NCBI GenBank assembly: GCA_946566415.1
Contig: CAMNWW010000047.1
Location: 1-11,266, forward strand
DNA length: 11,266 nt
Reading direction: 5' to 3'
DNA from: an uncultured Lachnospiraceae bacterium
GTDB taxonomy: Bacteria; Bacillota; Clostridia; Lachnospirales; Lachnospiraceae
In this document: positions 4,460 to 11,221 of the stretch, one piece after another
Layout: every line of letters starts with the position of its first letter
How positions within the stretch are numbered: position 1 is the stretch's first letter
Translations under genes and position numbers: made by a program
The notes under the pieces: generated by a model
Database searches by the model: none
What the model was told of the DNA's origin: nothing
The model's input: only the letters and a program-made list of their open reading frames with translations

Positions 4460-6589
4460 GTGGACGAAAGAGAAACAACAGGAAGAAGAGTATACTCTGA
4501 TTCTGAGCAGAATAAAGGAACAAAAAGAAGGCAGGCTAAGCCCGAAAGAGATACGGTCCGCTCCAAAGGAACAGGGGAGACTCGTAAAAGCATCCGTACG
4601 GACGAGCCCAGGCGCAGAGAAGGGCAAGTCAGGAGCAGGAGGACAGACTCGCAAGGAGATGCGTCAAAGATAAAGACCAGGCGCACCCAGACGGGGGACA
4701 GACCCGCAAGAAAGCGGAGCGAGAGTTCGGGATATGACGAGCCGCAGGCAGGCGCAGAAAAAAGAAGCGCAGGCTCAAGCAAGAGCGCGGGAGTAAAAAG
4801 GAATCCGGCAGCGAAGAGGAGTGCGGGAACAAAAAGAAAAAAGAAAAAGCAAAGGATCCGCATCGGTTTGTTTCTTCTGCTCTTCCTCATCATCGTATTG
4901 ATTCTCGGCGCCGCAGTGGGGACGGTTCTTTGGAAAAAGTATGGACCGACAAAGGAAACATATGATTTGGACAAGTATTTTGGAATCGAGTCCGAGCGGC
5001 AGGCAGGCGTTACGATTGACAATGAGGTGATTACCGCAGAAGGGATGATCGCCGACGGACAGGCATATCTCTCCTACGAGGCGGTCAGGGATCATCTGAA
5101 CGACCGGTTTTATTGGGATGCGAATGAGAATATTCTGCTGTATACACTGCCTCAGGCGATGGTACGCGTAGACGTGGGAAGCAAGGACTACACTATTTCA
5201 AAGGACACTAAGAGCGAAGACTATGTCATTTTAAAAACAGAAGGAAGTAAAGCATATATTGCATTAGACTTTGTACAGCAGTACACAAATTTGGACTATA
5301 AGGTCTACCAGAAGCCGGACAGGATCATGATCATCAGCGAGTGGGGTGAGATTAAGACAGCGGCTGTAAAACGCGGGACCCAGGTACGTTACCGCGGCGG
5401 TGTAAAAAGCCCGATCCTTAAGGAAGTTAAAAAGGGTGAAAAGCTTATCGCCATCGAGGACGAGGGCGATTGGAAGAAAGTTCGTACGGAGGACGGGCTG
5501 ATAGGATATGTTCAGAGTTCTAAGCTGAGGAGCGAGGAGACGGAGACCATCGACAGAGACTTTACAGAAGAAGAATTTACTAGTATCCGGAAGGATAAGA
5601 CGATCAATCTGGTCTGGCATGTTGTCACAAATCAGACGGCCAACAGTTCTGTGCTGGAGGCGATCGCTAATACAAAAGGGCTGACGACATTATCGCCTAC
5701 CTGGTTCAGCGTTGCGGATAATGATGGAAATCTGAATTCGCTTGCCAGTTCTGAATATGTGAACTATGCACATCAGTCAGGAATTGAAGTCTGGGGCCTG
5801 GTCGATAATTTCAGCGATGAGATAGATCAGATGGAACTTTTAAGCCACACATCTGCCAGGGAAAATTTGGAAAATCAGTTGATTTCTCAGGCGCTGCAGA
5901 CGGGCCTTGACGGGATTAATGTGGATTTTGAATTGATTCCTGAGAATGCAGGAGAGCATTTCATCCAGTTTATACGGGAACTGTCCGTAAAGTGCAGACT
6001 GAATAACCTGGTGTTGTCTGTGGATAATTATGTGCCGATGGGATACAATCAGCAGTATCACAGAAAAGAACAGGGGATCGTTGCCGATTATGTCATAATT
6101 ATGGGTTATGACGAACATTACGGCGGTTCTTATGAGGCGGGTTCCGTGGCGTCCTACGGGTATGTGAAAAATGGGATTGAGGAAACCCTAAAAGAGGTGC
6201 CGGCCCAAAAGGTCATTAATGCGATGCCGTTTTATACACGCCTTTGGAATGAGGTTCCTAAGACAGAGGAGGAGCTTGCCGAACAGAAAGGAACCGAAGC
6301 GGCGGATTATCCGCTGAAGGTGACTAGCGAAGCGCTGGGAATGAAGGCGGCCACGGACCGAGTCAATGACGCGGGGGCGAACCTGATATGGGACGACACC
6401 GCGAAGCAGAATTATGCGGAGTGGGAAGGGACGGATGGATCCACATACCGGATCTGGATGGAAGATGCGGCGTCCCTGGAAGCAAAGCTGCAGCTTATGA
6501 AGGATAATAAGCTTGCCGGCACGGCCGGCTGGAGGCTTGGACTTGAGACTCCGGATATCTGGGAGCTGATCGTAAAATATGTCAATTAA
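4460..6589 (+). CDS. Membrane-anchored SH3b-GH18 glucosaminidase-like protein
   Basis: Probably an exported peptidoglycan N-acetylglucosaminidase of the SleL/YaaH/YdhD type, acting on cortex or wall glycan. The 709-aa product begins with about 133 very basic, low-complexity residues rich in K/R/S/G, then one membrane helix (about 136-158), an extracytoplasmic stalk resembling a copper-amine-oxidase N-terminal-like domain (about 175-295), an SH3b domain (about 300-362), and a GH18 barrel (about 378-709). The GH18 active-site motif is DGINVDFE, with D484, D489 and proton donor E491; N487 replaces one Asp of the chitinase DxxDxDxE, as in SleL-like enzymes. MGYDEHY and the late W-rich region also fit GH18. 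AGGAGG lies 6 nt before the GTG start. A terminator hairpin follows the stop closely, then a CwlD-like amidase, suggesting linked wall or cortex roles. Substrate and sporulation timing are inferred. Confidence 0.88.
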   Translation: MDERETTGRRVYSDSEQNKGTKRRQAKPERDTVRSKGTGETRKSIRTDEPRRREGQVRSRRTDSQGDASKIKTRRTQTGDRPARKRSESSGYDEPQAGAEKRSAGSSKSAGVKRNPAAKRSAGTKRKKKKQRIRIGLFLLLFLIIVLILGAAVGTVLWKKYGPTKETYDLDKYFGIESERQAGVTIDNEVITAEGMIADGQAYLSYEAVRDHLNDRFYWDANENILLYTLPQAMVRVDVGSKDYTISKDTKSEDYVILKTEGSKAYIALDFVQQYTNLDYKVYQKPDRIMIISEWGEIKTAAVKRGTQVRYRGGVKSPILKEVKKGEKLIAIEDEGDWKKVRTEDGLIGYVQSSKLRSEETETIDRDFTEEEFTSIRKDKTINLVWHVVTNQTANSSVLEAIANTKGLTTLSPTWFSVADNDGNLNSLASSEYVNYAHQSGIEVWGLVDNFSDEIDQMELLSHTSARENLENQLISQALQTGLDGINVDFELIPENAGEHFIQFIRELSVKCRLNNLVLSVDNYVPMGYNQQYHRKEQGIVADYVIIMGYDEHYGGSYEAGSVASYGYVKNGIEETLKEVPAQKVINAMPFYTRLWNEVPKTEEELAEQKGTEAADYPLKVTSEALGMKAATDRVNDAGANLIWDDTAKQNYAEWEGTDGSTYRIWMEDAASLEAKLQLMKDNKLAGTAGWRLGLETPDIWELIVKYVN

Positions 6590-6621
6590 ACAGCCGTTTC
6601 AGAGAAACAGAGTATACCAGG

Positions 6622-6673
6622 GAACCTTCCTTGCATATATTGATAAAAATATATGCGGGGAGGTTCTTTTTTT
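6622..6673 (+). terminator. Strong intrinsic terminator containing the amidase ribosome binding site
   Basis: The arms 6622-6640 and 6649-6666 form about 18 base pairs (two G-T pairs, one bulged T), with an 8-nt AT-rich loop and a TTTTTTT tract at 6667-6673. It begins 33 nt after the GH18 stop. The sequence GGGGAGG (6657-6663), the only well-placed Shine-Dalgarno for the amidase, is in the 3' arm, and the TTG start at 6672 is at the end of the T tract. Termination would cut off the amidase, and read-through RNA could fold to hide its ribosome site. Confidence 0.82.
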
Positions 6674-7403
6674 GCGCAGGAAAGATACGGATAAGAAGAA
6701 AAGGCTGTCCGCTCTGTTTCCCTCCATCGAGAAAATAAAATGGCTGGCGGCGCTGATCCTTCTGGCAGGGATCATTTGCGGGAGCTATACCTTGAGCCGA
6801 TACGTGGCCGGGGAACAGGTGAAAAAACGGGAGGCGGCGGTGATCATCGACCCAGGCCACGGCGGGCAAGATCCAGGAAAAATCGGGGTTAACGGTGCAA
6901 AAGAAAAGGATATCAACCTGGAGATCGCGTTGAAGGTGAAAAAATATCTGGAAAAAGAAAAGATAACAGTCATGCTTACCCGGAAAACGGACGAGGGCTT
7001 AGAAAGCGCAGGGGCATCAAATAAGAAGATTGAGGATATGAAAGCGCGGGTCCATATGATTAATGAAGTGAAGCCGCGTCTTGTGGTAAGTATCCATCAG
7101 AACAGCTATCAAACGGAGGATGTAAAGGGGGCGCAGGTATTTTATTACGTACATTCAAGCGAAGGAAAGGAAATAGCAGAAAGCATGCAGGAGATACTCC
7201 GCATGCTGGATCCGGACAATAAGCGGAAAGCGAAAGCGAACGATACATATTATATGCTGAAGCGGACGGAAGTTCCGACGATCATTGTAGAGTGCGGTTT
7301 TTTAAGCAACTGGGAGGAAGCTGAGAAATTGACGGATGAGAAATACCAGGAGCAAATGGCAGAGACGATCGCTAAGGGAATTATGGAAAATCTAAAAAAG
7401 TAG
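6672..7403 (+). CDS. cwlD: CwlD-like N-acetylmuramoyl-L-alanine amidase (Amidase_3)
   Basis: A zinc amidase that removes the peptide from muramic acid; in sporulating Firmicutes CwlD does this with PdaA to create muramic delta-lactam in the spore cortex. Read from the TTG at 6672 it has 243 aa, close to Bacillus CwlD. It has a basic N-terminus, one hydrophobic segment (about 24-42, WLAALILLAGIICGSY) serving as signal or anchor, then the Amidase_3 domain. Zinc ligands are H63 (DPGHGG), E78 (KEKDINL) and H142 (SIHQNS), with catalytic E207 (IVECGFLSN). An ATG at 6579 in frame would add 31 residues, but its reading runs through the terminator hairpin and lacks a good ribosome site, so TTG is preferred. 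It lies behind the GH18 gene with no separate promoter seen, so expression likely needs read-through. The enzyme class is firm; the CwlD subtype is likely. Confidence 0.87.
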   Translation: MRRKDTDKKKRLSALFPSIEKIKWLAALILLAGIICGSYTLSRYVAGEQVKKREAAVIIDPGHGGQDPGKIGVNGAKEKDINLEIALKVKKYLEKEKITVMLTRKTDEGLESAGASNKKIEDMKARVHMINEVKPRLVVSIHQNSYQTEDVKGAQVFYYVHSSEGKEIAESMQEILRMLDPDNKRKAKANDTYYMLKRTEVPTIIVECGFLSNWEEAEKLTDEKYQEQMAETIAKGIMENLKK

Positions 7404-7445
7404 TGTTTTTAGGTATGGCACAGGGACTTCGCCAAGAAATAAAAA

Positions 7446-7474
7446 TTGCCACAATTAGCGGATAATGGTATAAT
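7446..7474 (+). promoter_or_regulatory. Promoter of tsaC predicting a leaderless mRNA
   Basis: TTGCCA (7446-7451), 17 bp, TATAAT (7469-7474), with TGG giving an extended -10. The predicted start at 7481-7482 coincides with the ATG at 7482, and no Shine-Dalgarno is present. Confidence 0.8.
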
Positions 7475-7481
7475 GTACATT

Positions 7482-9014
7482 ATGAAAACTCGAATATACA
7501 AAATAGATCGAAATCGAATAGACCAGGAAATCATCGAACAGGCCGGAGTGATATTGAAAAACGGCGGGCTGGTCGCGTTTCCGACGGAGACAGTCTATGG
7601 ACTGGGGGCGAATGCGTTAGATGAAAGGGCAGCGGAAAAAACATATGCCGCAAAGGGACGTCCGTCGGATAATCCGTTGATCGTGCATATCGCAAGGCTT
7701 GAAGAGCTGGACGGAATCGCCGCAGATATTCCTTTGGCGGCAAAGCTTTTGGCAGATAATTTCTGGCCCGGGCCGCTTACCATGATTTTCCGTAAAAATG
7801 AAAGGGTTCCTTACAAAACGACCGGTGGGCTTGATACGGTCGCTGTCAGGATGCCGGAGAATGAGATTGCCAGGGAGTTGATCCTGGCAGGCGGCGGCTA
7901 TATTTCTGCGCCCAGCGCCAATGCGTCGGGGCGGCCGAGTCCTACGACGGCAAAGCATGTGGAGACGGATTTGGACGGCAAGATAGACATGATCCTGGAC
8001 GGCGGAAGCGTCGACATTGGCGTGGAGTCAACGATTGTGGATATGACGGTGATTCCGCCCATGATACTGCGTCCCGGTGCGGTGACCAAGGAAATGCTGG
8101 AGCTGGTGCTGCCGGAAGTGGCTGTGGATGAGACTTTGCTTACGGATGACAGCGCCTGCCCGCCGAAGGCGCCGGGAATGAAGTACCGCCATTATGCGCC
8201 GAAGGCGGAGTTGATTATTGTGGAGGGCAGTCCGAAGGAGGCGGTAAAGGCTATTCGGCAGATTGCATATGAGCAAAGCCGTCTTGGGTATCAGATAGGA
8301 ATTATTGCCACAAGCGAGACGATAGATCTGTATACAATTGGAATTGTAAAAAATATCGGTCCGAGGGAGAACGAAAAGGCTGTGGCGCGGAGTCTTTACA
8401 AGATTCTTAGGGAATTTGATGAGGAAGACGTTCAGTATATTTACAGCGAGGCGTTTCCAAAGGCGGGGATAGGGACTGCTCTGATGAACCGCCTGGGGAA
8501 AGCAGCCGGGCATCATATTATCCGGGCGGAGGACATCACTTGCCTTCAGAAATACAGGAAGATTGTGTTCGTCAGCAACAGCGACAATTGCCGGGCGCCT
8601 ATTGCGGCGGCTCTCATGAGAAAACAGCCCCTTCTCCAGGAATACCAGATATTTTCACGAGGAATGGTGGTGCTGTTTCCAGAGCCCTTAAATCCGAGGG
8701 CGGAAGAATTGATGAAGAGACATGATATCGCTTGGGACGGCTATGAGACGATTGCGTTTCCAGAGGGAATTTCCGGAGAGGACACGCTTGTTCTTACAAT
8801 GCAGGAATCTCAGAAAAGCAAGATAGAAAGTGATTTTCCGGAATTTACAGATGTATTTACACTGCCGGAATATGTGGGGGGAGGAGAGGAGATACCTTCT
8901 GTTTATGGGCAGACAGAGGAACAGTATGAATATATGTACGAGCTGCTTCTGGCCTATGTTACACGGGTCGCGCAGCGGCTCAATGACGAGGCGAAAAACC
9001 GCAGCCGGTTTTAA
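7482..9014 (+). CDS. tsaC: Threonylcarbamoyl-AMP synthase (TsaC/Sua5) fused to an LMW-phosphatase-like domain lacking catalytic residues
   Basis: The first part makes L-threonylcarbamoyladenylate from threonine, bicarbonate and ATP, the first step of t6A37 tRNA modification. The 510-aa protein has a YrdC/TsaC domain (about 10-205) with PTETVYGLG (34-42), KGRPSDNPL (from 58) and SAPSANASGRPSPT, then a Sua5 C-terminal domain (about 220-335) with KYRHYAP (234-240). From about 358 an extra domain aligns with low-molecular-weight protein phosphatases (YwlE-like). Its P-loop reads VSNSDNCRAP where active enzymes have VCxxNxCRSP: the nucleophile Cys is S365, while R371 remains. The late DP general-acid motif is replaced by S473-V474 in IPSVYG. 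So the C-terminal part is probably a catalytically dead binding or scaffold domain. The start at 7482 follows the TsaC N-terminus; a longer TTG reading begins in the -35 box. It is followed after 33 bp by the deaminase gene. Confidence 0.9.
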   Translation: MKTRIYKIDRNRIDQEIIEQAGVILKNGGLVAFPTETVYGLGANALDERAAEKTYAAKGRPSDNPLIVHIARLEELDGIAADIPLAAKLLADNFWPGPLTMIFRKNERVPYKTTGGLDTVAVRMPENEIARELILAGGGYISAPSANASGRPSPTTAKHVETDLDGKIDMILDGGSVDIGVESTIVDMTVIPPMILRPGAVTKEMLELVLPEVAVDETLLTDDSACPPKAPGMKYRHYAPKAELIIVEGSPKEAVKAIRQIAYEQSRLGYQIGIIATSETIDLYTIGIVKNIGPRENEKAVARSLYKILREFDEEDVQYIYSEAFPKAGIGTALMNRLGKAAGHHIIRAEDITCLQKYRKIVFVSNSDNCRAPIAAALMRKQPLLQEYQIFSRGMVVLFPEPLNPRAEELMKRHDIAWDGYETIAFPEGISGEDTLVLTMQESQKSKIESDFPEFTDVFTLPEYVGGGEEIPSVYGQTEEQYEYMYELLLAYVTRVAQRLNDEAKNRSRF

Positions 9015-9047
9015 TGGACGGAATGATTTTACAAGAGGAGGAAATCA

Positions 9048-9533
9048 ATGAGCGGGAAAAGGCAGGATTATATTACTTGGGATGAGTATTTCATGGGAGT
9101 TGCACTGCTGTCTGGAAGAAGGTCTAAAGATCCGAATACGCAGGTGGGATGCTGCATTGTGAGCGCAGATAATAAGATTTTATCTATGGGTTATAATGGG
9201 CTGCCGCGGGGCTGTTCAGACGATGAATTTCCGTGGAAAAGGGAAGGAGAGCCGCTTGAGACAAAGTACGTGTACACTGTGCACAGTGAATTGAACGCAA
9301 TTTTAAATTATGGAGGCGGAAGCCTTGCGGGAGCTAAGCTGTATGTATCGCTGTTTCCATGCAATGAATGTGCGAAGGCGATTATCCAGTGCGGGATCAG
9401 CGAGGTAATCTATGACAGTGATAAGTATGCGGACACCCATTCTGTAAAAGCGTCAAGATTAATGTTTGCACGCGCTGGGGTCGCGTGCCGCAGATATGAG
9501 CGGACGGGACGGGAGATCGTGATTGAAGTGTAG
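9048..9533 (+). CDS. dCMP deaminase (ComEB/cytidine-deoxycytidylate deaminase family)
   Basis: Converts dCMP to dUMP, feeding thymidylate synthesis in the cytoplasm. The 161-aa protein spans a full deaminase domain. Zinc ligands are H79 in VHSELNAI, with E81 as proton shuttle, and C105 and C108 in PCNEC. The early segment YFMGVALLSGRRSKDPNTQVGCCIV and the NGLPRGC motif are typical of the dCMP deaminase/ComE operon protein 2 group. The start has AAGAGGAGG 6-7 nt upstream. It lies 33 bp after tsaC with no promoter between, so the two are probably cotranscribed. No comEA or comEC is nearby, so a competence link is not supported. dCMP deaminase is much more likely than other zinc deaminases. Confidence 0.92.
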   Translation: MSGKRQDYITWDEYFMGVALLSGRRSKDPNTQVGCCIVSADNKILSMGYNGLPRGCSDDEFPWKREGEPLETKYVYTVHSELNAILNYGGGSLAGAKLYVSLFPCNECAKAIIQCGISEVIYDSDKYADTHSVKASRLMFARAGVACRRYERTGREIVIEV

Positions 9534-9541
9534 TCTAATAT

Positions 9542-9637
9542 GAGTCCCGAATACTGCATTCCCGCGAAGCGACGAGCCAAGTGGACATGCTTGCATGTAC
9601 ATTTGGCGACAGCCGCGAGGTATTTGACTCGGGACTC
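9542..9637 (+). repeat. Nested palindromic intergenic element
   Basis: The outer arms GAGTCCCGA (9542-9550) and TCGGGACTC (9629-9637) are perfectly complementary. Inside, 9576-9607 forms its own hairpin (GCCAAGTG with CATTTGGC, then ACATGC with GCATGT, one mismatch). Small CGC-GAA-GCG and GCG-ACAGC-CGC hairpins fill the flanks, so the whole could fold as a cruciform. It begins 9 nt after the deaminase stop and has no T tract, so it is not a standard terminator. It is more GC-rich than nearby intergenic DNA. A REP-like or MITE-like dispersed element is plausible but cannot be tested in one window. Confidence 0.6.
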
Positions 9638-9750
9638 GTGAACTTAATCGCCTATCCGGCGATGTGGTTTAAGAGGTATAGGAATAAAATCATAAAACAG
9701 CGATATAATAGAATAAAAGATAGTCCATACTCAGAAAGGATATTGGTTAG

Positions 9751-9960
9751 ATGGAGAAAAAAAGACCTCCGTTATTAGTTAATTTTATTGTACGCGCTGT
9801 TGTCGGGATGGGAATTATATTTTTCGTGAATCAATTTCTTGACTATAGGAACATACCTGTTTCTGTGGGTCTTAATGTCATTTCATTCATAACGGCAGGT
9901 ACGCTTGGAGTCCCGGGGGTATGTCTGCTCTATGGAGTTATGTTTTATCAACTTATGTAA
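9751..9960 (+). CDS. bofA: BofA-like pro-sigma-K processing regulatory protein
   Basis: A small membrane protein; Bacillus BofA holds the SpoIVFB protease inactive in the outer forespore membrane until pro-sigma-K is to be processed. The 69-aa product has two hydrophobic segments (about 8-26 and 38-69). The family signature appears as VNFIVRAVVGMGIIFFVNQF, then VGLNVISFITAGTLGVPGVCLLYGVMF, including the conserved Asn and the GxxGxPG turn. It is slightly shorter than Bacillus BofA (87 aa). AGAAAGGA lies 10 nt before the ATG, a rather long spacing. A TATAAT at 9704-9709 may be its -10, but no good -35 is paired with it. Many clostridia keep BofA-like proteins without the full SpoIVF complex, so the role is inferred. 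Neighbours GH18 and CwlD fit a sporulation theme. Confidence 0.82.
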   Translation: MEKKRPPLLVNFIVRAVVGMGIIFFVNQFLDYRNIPVSVGLNVISFITAGTLGVPGVCLLYGVMFYQLM

Positions 9961-9996
9961 GTGTTACCCAAAACTAATTTTTTTCCTCAAAAGCTA

Positions 9997-10025
9997 TAGA
10001 CAGAAAAATTTTTTGATATTATAAT
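9997..10025 (+). promoter_or_regulatory. Promoter upstream of the Tad-type pilus genes
   Basis: TAGACA (9997-10002), 17 bp, TATAAT (10020-10025), in AT-rich DNA. The predicted start near 10032 gives a leader of about 185-200 nt containing GGATG-TCAGA-CATCC (10111-10125) and TGCC-AATTC-GGCA (10129-10142) hairpins. I see no gene in 9961-10216 and no recognised riboswitch. Confidence 0.65.
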
Positions 10026-10231
10026 ACATTCTACAAGAAAGATGTTGTGAGGATTATCAATCAAGAGCATTTTATAGTGCCTGTATTTTGCGGGTATCTG
10101 TATCATTAGGGATGTCAGACATCCTTCATTGCCAATTCGGCAGATGATTCAAAAAAAGGAAGAAGGTTTCAAATTTTAAGGCGTTTTGAGACGTCGGAAA
10201 GGAGTAAAAAAGGAGCATTAATAGCGAGATT

Positions 10232-11221
10232 TTGATTTGTGACCCGGAGGATGCTTATGTAAAAAGGCTCGCGGAACTTCTGTTAATGCGAAAGGAGATT
10301 TCCGCAGGGGTCAGGATCTGTTCTTCTCCTACAATGATAGACAAGCTGATTGAAGCAGGTCAGGTTCAGGTTTTGTTGGTCAGTGAGGATATCCCGTATG
10401 AGGAGCGCAGACAGATCCGGGTGAAGAAACGGATCGTTTTGACCAGGCAGCATTGTGCGGACCTGGGGACAGAAGAACAGGAACTTAGGAAATATCAGCC
10501 GGCGGACCGACTGGCGGCAGGAATTTTACAGGTATGCCAGGACGATCCTCTTCCGGTATCGTATACAAAAGGAAGGACGGGAAGAAGAGGAAGGATTCTG
10601 GGAGTCTATTCTCCAATCCACCGTATCGGGAAGACGGCATTCGCGCTGAAGCTGGGCAGGATGCTGGCACAGCGGGAGAATGTATTATATCTGAATCTTG
10701 AAGCATATGCAGGTATCGGAGGGTATTTTCATGACGGAGACGAACAGGATCTGTCCCATCTTTTGTACTATGCAAGGCAGGACAACAGCGATATCAGTGT
10801 GCGGATATCCGCGATTGTCCGACAGATGGGGGGATTGGATTACGTCCCGCCCATGAAGGTATGGACGGATATTAAGTCTGTCGAAGCCGATGAATGGGAA
10901 CATTTTTTAAAACGTTTGGTTAGGCAGAGCGTCTATGAGACGATCCTTCTGGATATTGGAGATGTGGTATCCGACCTTTTTGCAATGCTTCGGCTGTGCG
11001 ACTGGATATTGTTCCCTTATACGGGGGATGTATATGCCAGGGCGAAGCTGGAACAGTACCAGTATATGCTCAAAGCGTTCCGGCTGCAAAAGCTGGATGT
11101 GCGTACCATTTATATTAATATGGACAAACCAGTCAGACAGGCGGTGCGCGATGCGGCGGACGAATTGAGGAAGCGGACAGGAAAGGGGAAAAGACATGCT
11201 GAGGGCGGAGGAACTTCATGA
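10232..11221 (+). CDS. CpaE-like MinD/ParA-family protein of a Tad/Flp pilus locus
   Basis: A cytoplasmic SIMIBI-class ATPase-like protein that would position or assemble a Tad/Flp-type pilus machine. The 329-aa reading has an N-terminal receiver-like domain (about 1-105, beginning ICDPEDAYVKRLAELL and ending near KYQPADRLAAGIL) and a MinD-like domain (about 115-310). The P-loop is SPIHRIGKTAFA: GKT is kept, but the signature lysine and glycines of the deviant Walker A (KGGVGKT) are missing. Later, ETILLDIGD resembles the Walker B strand and ILFPYTGDVYARAKLEQY the downstream strand. The start is uncertain: TTG at 10232 has GGAG 16 nt away. In-frame codons continue upstream to ATT at 10217, which would give INSEILICDPED, a more natural beta-strand start, with GGAG 12 nt before it. 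The end overlaps the next gene by 26 bp. ATPase activity may be weakened. Confidence 0.78.
   Translation: MICDPEDAYVKRLAELLLMRKEISAGVRICSSPTMIDKLIEAGQVQVLLVSEDIPYEERRQIRVKKRIVLTRQHCADLGTEEQELRKYQPADRLAAGILQVCQDDPLPVSYTKGRTGRRGRILGVYSPIHRIGKTAFALKLGRMLAQRENVLYLNLEAYAGIGGYFHDGDEQDLSHLLYYARQDNSDISVRISAIVRQMGGLDYVPPMKVWTDIKSVEADEWEHFLKRLVRQSVYETILLDIGDVVSDLFAMLRLCDWILFPYTGDVYARAKLEQYQYMLKAFRLQKLDVRTIYINMDKPVRQAVRDAADELRKRTGKGKRHAEGGGTS

Noticed and set aside
4421..5095. Long minus-strand open frames opposite the GH18 gene's basic region
   Set aside because: Antisense shadows created by the biased Lys/Arg/Ser codons; no ribosome sites and no family resemblance.
9581..9778. 65-codon frame beginning inside the nested palindrome
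   Set aside because: GTG start without Shine-Dalgarno, coding through hairpin sequence, and overlapping the bofA start.
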